Origin: Burkholderiaceae bacterium
GTDB taxonomy: Bacteria > Pseudomonadota > Gammaproteobacteria > Burkholderiales > Burkholderiaceae_C
NCBI GenBank assembly: GCA_026125795.1
Contig: JAHCKM010000001.1
Span: forward strand, 1,612,001 to 1,676,000
Length of the DNA: 64,000 bases
Reading direction: 5' to 3'
Shown: positions 42,814 through 51,310 of the stretch, in pieces
Position numbering within the stretch: position 1 is the first letter of the stretch
How the letters are laid out: the number at the start of each line of letters is the position of its first letter
The notes under the pieces: model-generated
Told to the model about the DNA's origin: nothing
What the model saw: only the letters and a program-made list of their open reading frames with translations
The model's database searches: none
Position numbers and translations under genes: made by a program

Positions 42814-43503
42814 GCGCAACTCCGTCATCACGAGGGAGCTTATCGGTATCGGGTCGAGTGCGCTCCTCGGCGAGCAGGCGCTGCATCGGAAGCACCAACC
42901 ACACGCACAGCGTATTGGGTATTGGCGAGGTCGTCGGTCCCGCCGAAGCGGGCTGAACGGCGGCTTGCCGGCAGCAGGGTGAACGACGGCTCGTTTCCGG
43001 CAGCGTGAGTACGCAGCCGCGCCAGGAAGCTGACTCTCGATGCGAAGGCCGGCCATGGGCAGCTATCTGCGAACCTCGGGACCTCGCGCTGCCGGCCATG
43101 AGAGACCTTCCTGATGCGCTCGGAACTCAGGTCGTTGAGCTTGTGCGAGTGGCGGGTTTCCGGCGACCTATCGATCGCGCGTGTCGCGCCGCTTGGCACC
43201 CAATCCCCTGCCGCTGCCAACCGATGTGCTGAAGGCGCTCGAGCGCGCCATGGTGGCCTGAATGCGAACTGGGCGGCGGCATCCAGCTCAGTCCTTGCGC
43301 TCATCCACGAGCACGTCCGACAGCCGCTGCGCTGCGGGCGCTAGCGAGCGGCCCTGCTTGGTGACCAGCGCCACGTCGCGCGACACGCTCAGAGGCAGCA
43401 CGACGCGGCCGCGGTGCGCGCCTGCGACGCGGTGCGCAGCGAAGGGCGCAGCGCAGTGCTGCAGGTCGCGCTCGGGCCGCACTCACCAGTGCGCGCCGCC
43501 CGT
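42814..43503. other. 690-base region of degraded sequence
   Basis: No intact gene is visible. Codon texture is broken and short frames in several phases look like remnants. The clearest is a LysR C-terminus on the minus strand (see 43288-43470). On the plus strand, a tail reading LAPNPLPLPTDVLKALERAM ends with a stop near 43261 and could be another remnant. No transposase is seen. Confidence 0.5.
43288..43470 (-). pseudogene. LysR-family regulator, C-terminal remnant
   Basis: The frame gives AHRGRVVLPLSVSRDVALVT and KQGRSLAPAAQRLSDVLVDE, matching the last strands of LysR effector domains (VVxLPLxxxRxVxLVTxxGRxLxPAAQRLxDxL). No DNA-binding half or start lies upstream in any frame. It is probably what is left of a regulator once paired with a neighbour. 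Confidence 0.55.
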
Positions 43504-45222
43504 TCAAGCCGCCTGCGTCGCCTGTCCCACCACCACGTACCAGGCGACGAAGGCCGCGCTGATCAGCGCGCCGGGCAGGTGGTTGCCGGTGCGCCGATAG
43601 GAAAAGGTCGACACCACGGCCACGAAGCTCATCAGCGGCACGAAGTTGATCGAGATGATCGTGCGCAGTGCGTCGAACATGTGGAACTCGAGCATGTGGT
43701 GTGTGGCCAGCATCAGACCGTACTGCACCACGAGGAAGACGACGAAGCCGCCCGCCAGCGCCGCGATCGACACCAGGTACTGCCCGCCGACGCTCGTCAC
43801 CGCCGGCGTCAGCGCGCTGTGCAGCGAACGCAGCGCGATCGTGAAGAATACGGCGAACACGATCAGATAGACCGGGAACGCCGTCGCCTGCCAGCGACTC
43901 ATCGGCTTGAACGCGATGAACCAGATGCGGAAGTCGAGGTTGAATATGAACTGCACCGTGGCGACCAGCGCGTAGGCGATCGCCACCGTGGCCGCCGCGA
44001 TGCCCAGCGTGCGCAGCGGTTGGCGCAACAGCGGGCCGCCCATCGAGCCGGTCAACCGCGAGGCCGCGAGGATGATCACCGCGTTGCAGAGCGCCCAGAA
44101 AGCGATCTCGTTGGTGAAGAGCTGCGGCAGCCACGGCGAGGCCGGCAGCAGCGCGCCGCCGAGTCGGGCTAGCGGCAGGAACGTCAGCGCGGGCACGAGG
44201 GCGCCGAACACCAGCGTGCCCCACCAGCGCGGGCCGCGCGGCGCCGCGCCGGCCGCGGGCACGTCGGCTCGCAGCGATGCGAAGGCCGGCAGCCGCAACA
44301 GCCCATCGAAGACGCCGAGCACGAAGACGGCCAGGCCGATCAGCGCGACGAAGGTGCCCGTCTCCTTCCAGTACCACGTCTGGTCGTTGGCCGGCCGCGG
44401 CGTGCCGCCGCGCAGCGTGCGCTGGAACCAGTCGATGCTGTGCCCGATCGCCGTCGGCGAGATGTGGTCCATCGGGTGCGTGATGGCGGGCGTGTGCAGC
44501 ACGCGCGCAGTCCCCGCTTCGAGCGAGCCGTAGACACGGCCGGGTTCGATCGCGCCGTTGGCGCCGAACACCGCCTGCAGCTTCTTGCTGCTCGCGACAT
44601 CGGCCGCCGTCGGCACCTGCCACATGATTCCCGGGAACTCGTCGTAGCGGCTGAACACCAGCGCCAGGTTGCGCGGGAACTGCGGCGAGCCCTCCGGCGC
44701 GAATGGCTTGCCGGTGCTCGATCCTTCGAGCACCAGCGCCTTGTAGGCATCGGGCATCGCGGCGGCGGCGTTGACAACCGTCCAGCCGCCCATGCTGTGA
44801 CCCTCCAACCCCACGTTGTCCTTGTCGACGATGTCGAGGCTGCGCAGGTACTTGAGGCCATCGATGCCGCCGAACGCATTGGCGAACGCCGGTGGCGCGC
44901 TGTAGCCGTGGCCGGTCTGATCGAGCGCCAGCACCACGTAGCCGCGCCGCGCGAACTCGATGGCGAAGCCGCTCTGCGCCTCGCGCGAATTGAAGTAGCC
45001 ATGCACTGCGAGGACGCCCGGCGCCGGTGTCTTCGCGGTGGCGCCCGGCGGCACGTACAGATGGCCACTCATCGGCGTGCCGTTGCTGCCGGTGAAGCGC
45101 ACATCCTGGATGCGGATGCCGCCGGCGGTCTGGACGAAGTGCGCCAACAGCACGCCGCAGGCGACGATCAGCAGGCCGATTAGCTGCAGGCGCAGCCGGT
45201 GTGCAGGGTGGTCGGCGGGCAT
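43504..45222 (-). CDS. Alpha/beta hydrolase fused to a multi-helix membrane domain
   Basis: 572 aa. A first membrane helix (LQLIGLLIVACGVLLAHFVQ) is followed by an outward-facing alpha/beta hydrolase (~30-290) with VLAVHGYFNSREAQ (oxyanion loop), the nucleophile elbow GHSMGGW (Ser143), and the candidate His in THPMDHISPTAIGHS. The C-terminal ~260 residues hold about seven more helices of unknown type. Esterase or lipase action at the membrane is likely. GAGGAGGT precedes the ATG; a longer frame to 45408 looks non-coding. It is divergent from an AraC gene. Confidence 0.75.
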   Translation of the reverse strand: MPADHPAHRLRLQLIGLLIVACGVLLAHFVQTAGGIRIQDVRFTGSNGTPMSGHLYVPPGATAKTPAPGVLAVHGYFNSREAQSGFAIEFARRGYVVLALDQTGHGYSAPPAFANAFGGIDGLKYLRSLDIVDKDNVGLEGHSMGGWTVVNAAAAMPDAYKALVLEGSSTGKPFAPEGSPQFPRNLALVFSRYDEFPGIMWQVPTAADVASSKKLQAVFGANGAIEPGRVYGSLEAGTARVLHTPAITHPMDHISPTAIGHSIDWFQRTLRGGTPRPANDQTWYWKETGTFVALIGLAVFVLGVFDGLLRLPAFASLRADVPAAGAAPRGPRWWGTLVFGALVPALTFLPLARLGGALLPASPWLPQLFTNEIAFWALCNAVIILAASRLTGSMGGPLLRQPLRTLGIAAATVAIAYALVATVQFIFNLDFRIWFIAFKPMSRWQATAFPVYLIVFAVFFTIALRSLHSALTPAVTSVGGQYLVSIAALAGGFVVFLVVQYGLMLATHHMLEFHMFDALRTIISINFVPLMSFVAVVSTFSYRRTGNHLPGALISAAFVAWYVVVGQATQAA

Positions 45223-45395
45223 CAAGTGTTCTACCTCCTCGGGACTGTGATCGCGACGGCGGAGCGAGACCCGCCGGGGGGTGAATCTAGGGTGGGTGTC
45301 ACGATCCGTCTTGGCGAAACGGGACGTCGTTGTCCGATCGGGATGGGGCGAGTCGGCCTCTGCCGAGCCCTTCACTCGCGCCCCAAGCAAAGGGA

Positions 45396-46307
45396 ATGGC
45401 AGTTCCACCGATGCGAGATGCTGCTCACTGCACCTACGATGGCCGAGCCTTTGCCGACGCCATGCTCATCGCTCCCCTTCCCGGTCCATACGGCCTGTAC
45501 AACGTTTCCGTCATGCCGCGGTTCCTGCTCGACAGCAGCCGCGTGGGGTGGCAGGGCGCCTACTTCACGGACATCCTGGGCGCCGACGAGGGCGTCGTCG
45601 ATCACGGACACGAGCGCTATTGCTTGCAGCGCGGCCTTCACCGCGAGGGGCGCCGGCCGCTCGGTCGACGCACGTGGCAAGACGTGCGGGTCGGCATCTC
45701 GGTGTGGCGTTCGGGCGATGAACAGCGTTTTCAGTGGCGCAACGGCGGCCGCTCGCAGTTCTTGTTCGTCGCTCCCGGGCGGGTCGCGGCCGTGCTCGGC
45801 GACGATCGGCTGCTCGCGCGCGCCGGACAAGATGCACCCCTGCAGTCGCCCTTGCTCGACCTCATCTTCGACGCTTTGCAGGCCGATCTCGCTCAGGGCA
45901 GTCCCGCCGGCCCGCTCGTCGGCGACTCGCTGATCGCGGCGTTGGTTGCCTCTCTTGCGGCGCCGGCGACACCCGCAGCGACCGATCGTCTGTCGGCACA
46001 GGCGCGCAACCGTGCGATCGATTTCATCGAGGCGCGATTCGCTTCGCCCATCTCACTGCAGGAGCTGGCCGAAGCGGCCGGGCTGGGCGTTCGCCAGTTC
46101 ACACGGGCCTTCCGCGAGGCCACCGGGCGATCGGCTCACCAGTACCTGCTGCACCGTCGGGTCGAGCAGGCGAAGGTGTTGATTCGCCAGGGCCTGCCCC
46201 TGGCCGACGTGGCGGTGCAGTGCGGCTTCTGTGACCAGAGCCAGCTCACGCGCACCTTCGCGCGGCACGTCGGCACGTCACCCGGTCGCTTCCGTGCGTC
46301 GACGTGA
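45396..46307 (+). CDS. AraC-family regulator divergent from the membrane hydrolase
   Basis: A 303-aa regulator with an N-terminal ~180-residue sensor and a C-terminal helix-turn-helix pair (ISLQELAEAAGLGVRQFTRA; PLADVAVQCGFCDQSQLTRT). The sensor has ERYCLQRGLHREGRRPLGRR and FQWRNGGRSQFLFVAPGRV, cupin-like. The start is uncertain: ATG 45396 (AGGG adjoining), ATG 45411, or an in-frame TTG at 45330. A 173-base gap to the hydrolase should contain both promoters; I see no clear operator. 219 gene-free bases follow. Confidence 0.82.
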   Translation: MAVPPMRDAAHCTYDGRAFADAMLIAPLPGPYGLYNVSVMPRFLLDSSRVGWQGAYFTDILGADEGVVDHGHERYCLQRGLHREGRRPLGRRTWQDVRVGISVWRSGDEQRFQWRNGGRSQFLFVAPGRVAAVLGDDRLLARAGQDAPLQSPLLDLIFDALQADLAQGSPAGPLVGDSLIAALVASLAAPATPAATDRLSAQARNRAIDFIEARFASPISLQELAEAAGLGVRQFTRAFREATGRSAHQYLLHRRVEQAKVLIRQGLPLADVAVQCGFCDQSQLTRTFARHVGTSPGRFRAST

Positions 46308-46526
46308 CAAGCAGCCCATCCGATGCGCTGCAATCCGAATGCGTCATTCATGGGTGTGCAGCCAGGAATGCCAACAGTGCAGCTGCGCCAGGCGGGTAGA
46401 TGCGGCGGACGAACGACCGCTTTGCAGAGGCGGGCCGTCCGCTTCGGGTCGGTACCGCGACTTCGAGTAGAGGAAGAGCAGTCGACGTCGTGGCCTGGAA
46501 GCCTCGAGTTTCGCCACACGCCCCAG

Positions 46527-47741
46527 CTACTTCAGCGCCAGCACCGGGCCGATCGGATCAAGGTCGACGCCGTTGTAGCGCATCGGCTGCATCGCAGCGA
46601 CCGCGTGCAGGTCGGCCGCACTGTTGGCAACGACGATGCCGGGCAGCAACAACTCGACCCTGGGGCTCTTCAGGTTGCTGGCGATGCGGCGCACGTTCTC
46701 GCGCGTGAGCTCGTTGCCGCACTCGCGCAGCACATGGGCCATCAGCTGCGCGGCGATGTAGCCCGACGCACCTGAGTTGTTCATCGGGTCCACGTCGGGC
46801 GCGTGGGTCTTCAGGAGATCCTTGTAGCGCACCATCTCGGGATCGCCGGCCCATTTCTTCGAGGCGGGCTCCTTGTAGAACGCGAGCGTGATCGTGCCTT
46901 TGGACCTCTCCGCGCCGGCCGGCTCCAGCGCCATCTTCACCGACGAACCGGCGATGTTGACGTAGCGCTCGGGCGTCCAGCCGATCTCGGCCGCTTTGCG
47001 CAGCGCCTGCGCCACGGTGCGCGCCGTGGCCCCGGTGACGAGCACGTTGGCGCCGGCCGAGCGCAGCTGCACGATCTGCGAATCGACGGTCGGATCGGTG
47101 ACCTCGAAGCTCGCCTTCGCGACGATGGCCGACGCCTTCGGCCCCAGGCCCTGCTCCAGTCCATGCAGCACCTCGCGCCCGAGGTCGTCGTTCTGGTAGA
47201 GCACGCCGATCTTCGGCTCCTTCACGTGTTCGAGGATGTGGCGCGCGAAGACGCGGCCCTCGCCCTTGTAGCTGCCGAGCAGCGGCGTCGTCCAGGGGTT
47301 CTTCTGCGCGTCGTCGAAGTGGCTGGCGCCGCTTTGCAGCAGCAGCTGCGGCACCTTCTTTGCGTTCATGTAGCGCTGCACCGCGATGTTGGCGCCGGTG
47401 CCGATGCTGCTGAACACGGCCAGGACCTGGTCCTGCTCAACCATGCGGCGCACCACCTCCATCATCTTCGGCGGCGAGTACTGGTCGTCGTAGGTGATGA
47501 TCCTCACCTTGCGGCCGTTGATGCCGCCTTCACCGTTGAGCTTCTTGAAGTAGGCCTCGGCCACCTTGCCGATGATCGCGAAGCCCGATACCGGGCCGGA
47601 CAGCGGCATCGGCATGCCGAGCACGATCTCGGTGTCGCTGGCGCCCGGGTCGTACTTCTTCTGTGCCCATGCCTGCGTGGCATGCGCCAGCGCACTCGCG
47701 GCAAGTGTTCCCAGCATCAGGCGGCGGCGTTGCATCTGCAT
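46527..47741 (-). CDS. Branched-chain amino-acid-type ABC substrate-binding protein
   Basis: A 404-aa periplasmic binding protein of the LivJ/K-like Peripla_BP_6 type. The signal peptide is MLGTLAASALAHATQAWAQ (Tat-like RRR before it); then EIVLGMPMPLSGPVSGFAII, RVEQ-like VVRRMVEQDQVLAVFSSIGT, and the hinge GYIAAQLMAHVLRECG. The ligand may be an amino acid, a carboxylate or an aromatic acid; many such operons do not carry amino acids. ATG 47741 has AAGGAG upstream. It is the last gene of the operon, after spacer copy 4. Confidence 0.88.
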   Translation of the reverse strand: MQMQRRRLMLGTLAASALAHATQAWAQKKYDPGASDTEIVLGMPMPLSGPVSGFAIIGKVAEAYFKKLNGEGGINGRKVRIITYDDQYSPPKMMEVVRRMVEQDQVLAVFSSIGTGANIAVQRYMNAKKVPQLLLQSGASHFDDAQKNPWTTPLLGSYKGEGRVFARHILEHVKEPKIGVLYQNDDLGREVLHGLEQGLGPKASAIVAKASFEVTDPTVDSQIVQLRSAGANVLVTGATARTVAQALRKAAEIGWTPERYVNIAGSSVKMALEPAGAERSKGTITLAFYKEPASKKWAGDPEMVRYKDLLKTHAPDVDPMNNSGASGYIAAQLMAHVLRECGNELTRENVRRIASNLKSPRVELLLPGIVVANSAADLHAVAAMQPMRYNGVDLDPIGPVLALK

Positions 47742-47761
47742 CAGTGGTCTCCTTCGGTGGC

Positions 47762-47824
47762 TCATTGGGCATCCTCCGGCCTGCGGCCTCCGGTATTCGC
47801 CTTGGGAGCGGCCCGGCGGCTCAT
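47762..47824 (-). repeat. Operon spacer element, copy 4
   Basis: Minus sense, between the LivM-like and binding-protein genes. The core GCCGGGCCGCTCCCAAG is at 47801-47817. It is open for 20 codons from ATGA on the upstream stop, with the core read as RRAAPK. It ends with TGA at 47762-47764, 20 bases before the next ATG. The first 13 codons parallel copy 3 closely. Confidence 0.75.
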
Positions 47825-48825
47825 GGGCGTGGACGGGTGAAGCGCTCGCGCAGGCGGCGCAGAAGGCCAACCACTCCGCCCGGCATCAGGAACATGAACG
47901 CGATCAGCACCAGGCCGTAAATGGCCCACGGTGCATCCTTCGAGATTTGCTCGGCGAGCGTGGGCGCGAACATGATGAAAGCCGCACCCCAGAGTGCACC
48001 CAAGACGGTGGCCACGCCGCCGACGACGCTCGCGACCAGCAGCGAGATCGACAGGAACAGCGAGAACGAATCCGGCGCTACGAACTGCACCGCGATCGCC
48101 GACAGCGCGCCGCCGACGCCGGTGTAAGCCGCGGACACCCCGAAGGTCATCGACTTGTAGTGACGGTTGTTCACGCCCATGGCTTCCGACGCCAGCGCGT
48201 GATCGCGGATCGCACGCATTGCGCGCCCGCTGCCGCTGCCCAGCAGGTTGTGGGCAACGATGAACATCAGCACCGACACCGCGAGCGCGAACAGGTAGAT
48301 CCACTGGTCTTCGTCCAACGGCAGGCCGAACGGTGCGCTGGGCTTGTCGAGCACCAGGCCCTGCACGCCGCCGGTCCATTGGCCGAGCCGCGGGTTCTTC
48401 AGCACCTGCGGCAGTGCGACGGCCAGCGCGAAGGTCGCCAGCGCGAGATAGAGGCCCTCGAGCTTCAATGCCGGCCGGCCGAACAGATAGCCGGCGGCGA
48501 GGCACACGGCACCGGCGGCGGGAACGGTCAGCCAGTACGGCACCGAGAGATGCGCCATCAGGATTCCGGTGGTGTAGGCGCCGATCGCATAGAACGCGCC
48601 GTGGCCGAGCGAGATCTGGCCGTTGTAGCCGGTCAGCATGTTGAGTCCCAGCACCGCGATGGCGTAGGACAGCACCATGGTCGCCTGGAACAGCTGATAG
48701 CCCTTGAGCACGAACGCGGCGCCGAAGGCCAGCAGCACCAGGCAAGTGAGCCATGGCCAAGCCTGGCCGAACGCGACCTTCGGCTCGGCGCGCGCGCGGG
48801 CAGGGGGCGTCGCGACGGCACTCAT
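47821..48825 (-). CDS. livM: Branched-chain amino-acid-type ABC permease (LivM-like)
   Basis: A 334-aa inner-membrane permease with ~9-10 helices. Family motifs: LNMLTGYNGQISLGHGAFYA near 60, RAMRAIRDHALASEAMGVNN near 205 (the EAA-like loop contacting the ATPase), and SLFLSISLLVASVVGGVATV. The start overlaps the LivH-like stop by four bases. It works with LivH, LivG and LivF; substrate as for the binding protein. Confidence 0.9.
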   Translation of the reverse strand: MSAVATPPARARAEPKVAFGQAWPWLTCLVLLAFGAAFVLKGYQLFQATMVLSYAIAVLGLNMLTGYNGQISLGHGAFYAIGAYTTGILMAHLSVPYWLTVPAAGAVCLAAGYLFGRPALKLEGLYLALATFALAVALPQVLKNPRLGQWTGGVQGLVLDKPSAPFGLPLDEDQWIYLFALAVSVLMFIVAHNLLGSGSGRAMRAIRDHALASEAMGVNNRHYKSMTFGVSAAYTGVGGALSAIAVQFVAPDSFSLFLSISLLVASVVGGVATVLGALWGAAFIMFAPTLAEQISKDAPWAIYGLVLIAFMFLMPGGVVGLLRRLRERFTRPRP

Positions 48826-49694
48826 ACTCGCGTGACGATCGCGCGGCCGAGCAGGCCGGACGGTTTCACCACCAGCACGCCGACGATCAGCACCAGCGCG
48901 ACCGACAGCTTCAGGTCAGTGCCGACGACGTAGGTGCCGAGCAGGTTCTCGAGCACGCCGACCAGAAAGCCGCCGACGATGGCACCGATGGGGTTGTTGA
49001 TGCCGCCCACCAGCGCGCCGGCGAACGCGTACAGCAGCACGCCGCTCATCAGATGCGGATCGAGGAAGACCAGCGGCGCGACCAGCATGCCTGCAACCGC
49101 GCCGATCGCGCCGGCCAGGCCCCAGCCCAGCATCAGCATGCGGCCGACATCGATGCCGATGAGGCGCGACGAGACCGGGTTCTGCGCCGCCGCTCGCATC
49201 GCCAGGCCCAGTGGCGTCCAGCGGAAAAAGGCGAACAGCAGCAGCACCATCACGAAGGTCACGCCGATCGCGCCGACGTCGTGCGCCGACATCAGCTTGC
49301 TGCCGTACCACGCGTCCGGCGGGAACGGGCTCGGGAACTGGCGGATCGTGTGGCCGAACAACAGGCCTGCGAGGCTGTGGAAGATGACCAGCAGCCCGAC
49401 AAAGATGACGACGATCGCGAGCACCGGCTTGTCGTGCATCGGCCGGATCACCGCAAACTCCACGGCCGCCGCCAGCACGAAGGACAGTGCCGTCGTGAGG
49501 CCGAATGCCACCCAGTACGGCATGCCCGACTGCAGCAGCGCCCACGCGAGGAAGGTCGAGAACATCGCCATCTCGCCCTGCGCGAAATTGATGTGGTGCG
49601 TCGACTGGTAGATCATCACCAGCGCCAGCGCCAGACTCGCGTAGATGCCGCCGGTCGCAAGGCCGGCGAGCAGCTGGTGGATGAAGGCGTCCAT
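48822..49694 (-). CDS. livH: Branched-chain amino-acid-type ABC permease (LivH-like)
   Basis: A 290-aa permease with ~8 helices. It has LLAGLATGGIYASLALALVM, THHINFAQGEMAMFSTFLAW, the coupling loop AMRAAAQNPVSSRLIGIDVG, and PIGAIVGGFLVGVLENLLG. It lies 22 bases after the LivF-like gene. The GVNN/GIDVG loops of both permeases are intact, so the transporter looks functional. Confidence 0.9.
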   Translation of the reverse strand: MDAFIHQLLAGLATGGIYASLALALVMIYQSTHHINFAQGEMAMFSTFLAWALLQSGMPYWVAFGLTTALSFVLAAAVEFAVIRPMHDKPVLAIVVIFVGLLVIFHSLAGLLFGHTIRQFPSPFPPDAWYGSKLMSAHDVGAIGVTFVMVLLLFAFFRWTPLGLAMRAAAQNPVSSRLIGIDVGRMLMLGWGLAGAIGAVAGMLVAPLVFLDPHLMSGVLLYAFAGALVGGINNPIGAIVGGFLVGVLENLLGTYVVGTDLKLSVALVLIVGVLVVKPSGLLGRAIVTRV

Positions 49695-49716
49695 GTGTTT
49701 TCCGGTCGTCCCGGGG

Positions 49717-50433
49717 TCAGCCGCCCAGGTAGACGCGGCGCACGATGTCGTTGCCGCGCACTTCGTCGGAGGTGCCGGACAGCACGATGCGGCCGGTCTC
49801 CATCAGATAAGCCTGGTCGGCCAGGTCCAGCGCGAGGCGCGCGTTCTGCTCCACCAGCAGGATGGACGCTCGTTCCTCGCGATTGATGCGCCGCATGATC
49901 GAAAAGATGTCGCGCACCACCAGCGGCGCGAGCCCGAACGAGGGTTCGTCCAGCAGCAGCAGGCGGGGGCGGCCCATCAGCGCGCGGCCGATCGCCAGCA
50001 TTTGTTGCTCGCCGCCCGAGAGGGTGCCGGCCTGCTGATGACGTCGCTCCTGCAGGCGCGGGAAGTAACCGTAGATGCGGCGCAGGTCATCGGCCAGACT
50101 GGCGCGGTTGTTTCGGGCGTGTCCGCCCAGCCGCAGGTTCTCCTCGGTGGTGAGGCCGAGGAAGGTGCCACGACCGTCCGGCACGTGGCCGATGCCGGCC
50201 TTCGCGATGCGCTCGGTGCGCCAGCCGTCGAGGCGTTCGCCGGCGAGGCTGATGCTGCCGCTGGTACTGACCATCAACTGGCAGATCGCGCGCAGCGTGC
50301 TGGTCTTGCCGGCGCCGTTGGCGCCCAGCAGCGCGACGATCCGGCCCTGCTCGACGTCGAGGTCGATGTCGTGCAGCACGCGCGTGCCGCCGTAGGCCGC
50401 GCCGAGGCTGCGCACTTGCAGCAGAGCCGTCAT
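49717..50433 (-). CDS. livF: ABC transporter ATP-binding protein (LivF-like)
   Basis: A 238-aa ATPase. Walker A LLGANGAGKTSTLRAI (near 36), signature LSGGEQQMLAIGRAL (near 136), Walker B LLLLDEPSFGLAPL, then ILLVEQNARLALDLADQAYL with the switch region. LivF-type proteins are recognised by GLAPL and VEQNA. ATG 50433 is chosen because it begins MTALLQVRSL at the normal place; spacer copy 5 lies just upstream. Confidence 0.92.
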   Translation of the reverse strand: MTALLQVRSLGAAYGGTRVLHDIDLDVEQGRIVALLGANGAGKTSTLRAICQLMVSTSGSISLAGERLDGWRTERIAKAGIGHVPDGRGTFLGLTTEENLRLGGHARNNRASLADDLRRIYGYFPRLQERRHQQAGTLSGGEQQMLAIGRALMGRPRLLLLDEPSFGLAPLVVRDIFSIMRRINREERASILLVEQNARLALDLADQAYLMETGRIVLSGTSDEVRGNDIVRRVYLGG

Positions 50434-50495
50434 CGGACGACCCTGCGCGCTGCGCGCTCCGGGGTGAGCGCTTGGGAGCGGCCCGGCGCGCTCAC
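50430..50495 (-). repeat. Operon spacer element, copy 5
   Basis: Minus sense, between LivG-like and LivF-like genes. The core GCCGGGCCGCTCCCAAG is at 50471-50487. It is open for 21 codons from GTGA on the livG stop to ATGA on the livF start, but here the core lies in another phase (read PGRSQ), so the peptide is not conserved while the DNA is. Confidence 0.72.
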
Positions 50496-51310
50496 GCCGC
50501 AGCCTCCGTCGCGTCACTGCCCAGGTAGGCCGCGATCACGTCCGGATGCGCCTGCACCTCGGTCGGCGTGCCCTCGGCGATTCGACGTCCGAAATTCAGC
50601 GCGACGACCTTGTCCGACAGGCCCATCACCAGGCCCATGTTGTGCTCGACCAGCAGCACCGTGATGCCGCGCCGGTCACGCAGCCGGCGCACCAGATCAC
50701 CGAGGCCCTGCAGCTCCTCGTGGTTCAAGCCGCAAGCCGGCTCGTCGAGCAGCAGGAGCTTCGGCTGGCACGCGAGCGCGCGCGCCAACTCCACACGCTT
50801 CTGCGTGCCGAAAGGCAGATCGGCGACCAGGCGGTGCGCGAAACGCATCAGCCCGAGGAACTCGACCAGCTCGTGCGCCTGCGCCTGCGCCGCTTCCTCG
50901 ATGCGCCGGCTGCCGGGCAGACGCAGCGCGTTGCGCAGAAAGCCGGCGTGGTGGCGGGCGTGGCAGCCGACCAGCACGTTCTCGAGAACGGTCATGCTGC
51001 GGAACAGCGCCAGGTTCTGGAAGGTGCGGCCGATGCCGAGTGCCGCCATGCGGTCGCGGGCCAGCCGCGTCAGGTCGAACCCGTCGAAACCGATGCGCCC
51101 AGCCTGCGCCGCGTACAGGCGCGAGATCACGTTGAACAGCGTGCTCTTGCCGGCGCCGTTCGGACCGATGAGGCCGCAGATTTCGCCACGGCGCACGTCG
51201 AACGACACGCCGTCCAGCGCGACGATGCCGCCGAAACGCACGCAGACGCCCTCGATCCGCAGCAGCGGGTCGGCGCCGGTCGAACGTTCAGCGACCATGG
51301 CCTGGCGCAT
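50492..51310 (-). CDS. livG: ABC transporter ATP-binding protein (LivG-like)
   Basis: A 272-aa ATPase. Walker A IGPNGAGKSTLFNVISRLY (near 50), RTFQNLALFRSMTVLENVLV (Q-loop, typical LivG), signature-equivalent DLPFGTQKRVELARALA (LSGGQ replaced by LPFGTQ, usual for LivG), and Walker B LLLLDEPACGLNHEE. The ATG at 51310 shares one base with the stop of the flavoprotein gene (TGATG). GTG 51313 and ATG 51295 are alternatives. Confidence 0.92.
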   Translation of the reverse strand: MRQAMVAERSTGADPLLRIEGVCVRFGGIVALDGVSFDVRRGEICGLIGPNGAGKSTLFNVISRLYAAQAGRIGFDGFDLTRLARDRMAALGIGRTFQNLALFRSMTVLENVLVGCHARHHAGFLRNALRLPGSRRIEEAAQAQAHELVEFLGLMRFAHRLVADLPFGTQKRVELARALACQPKLLLLDEPACGLNHEELQGLGDLVRRLRDRRGITVLLVEHNMGLVMGLSDKVVALNFGRRIAEGTPTEVQAHPDVIAAYLGSDATEAAA

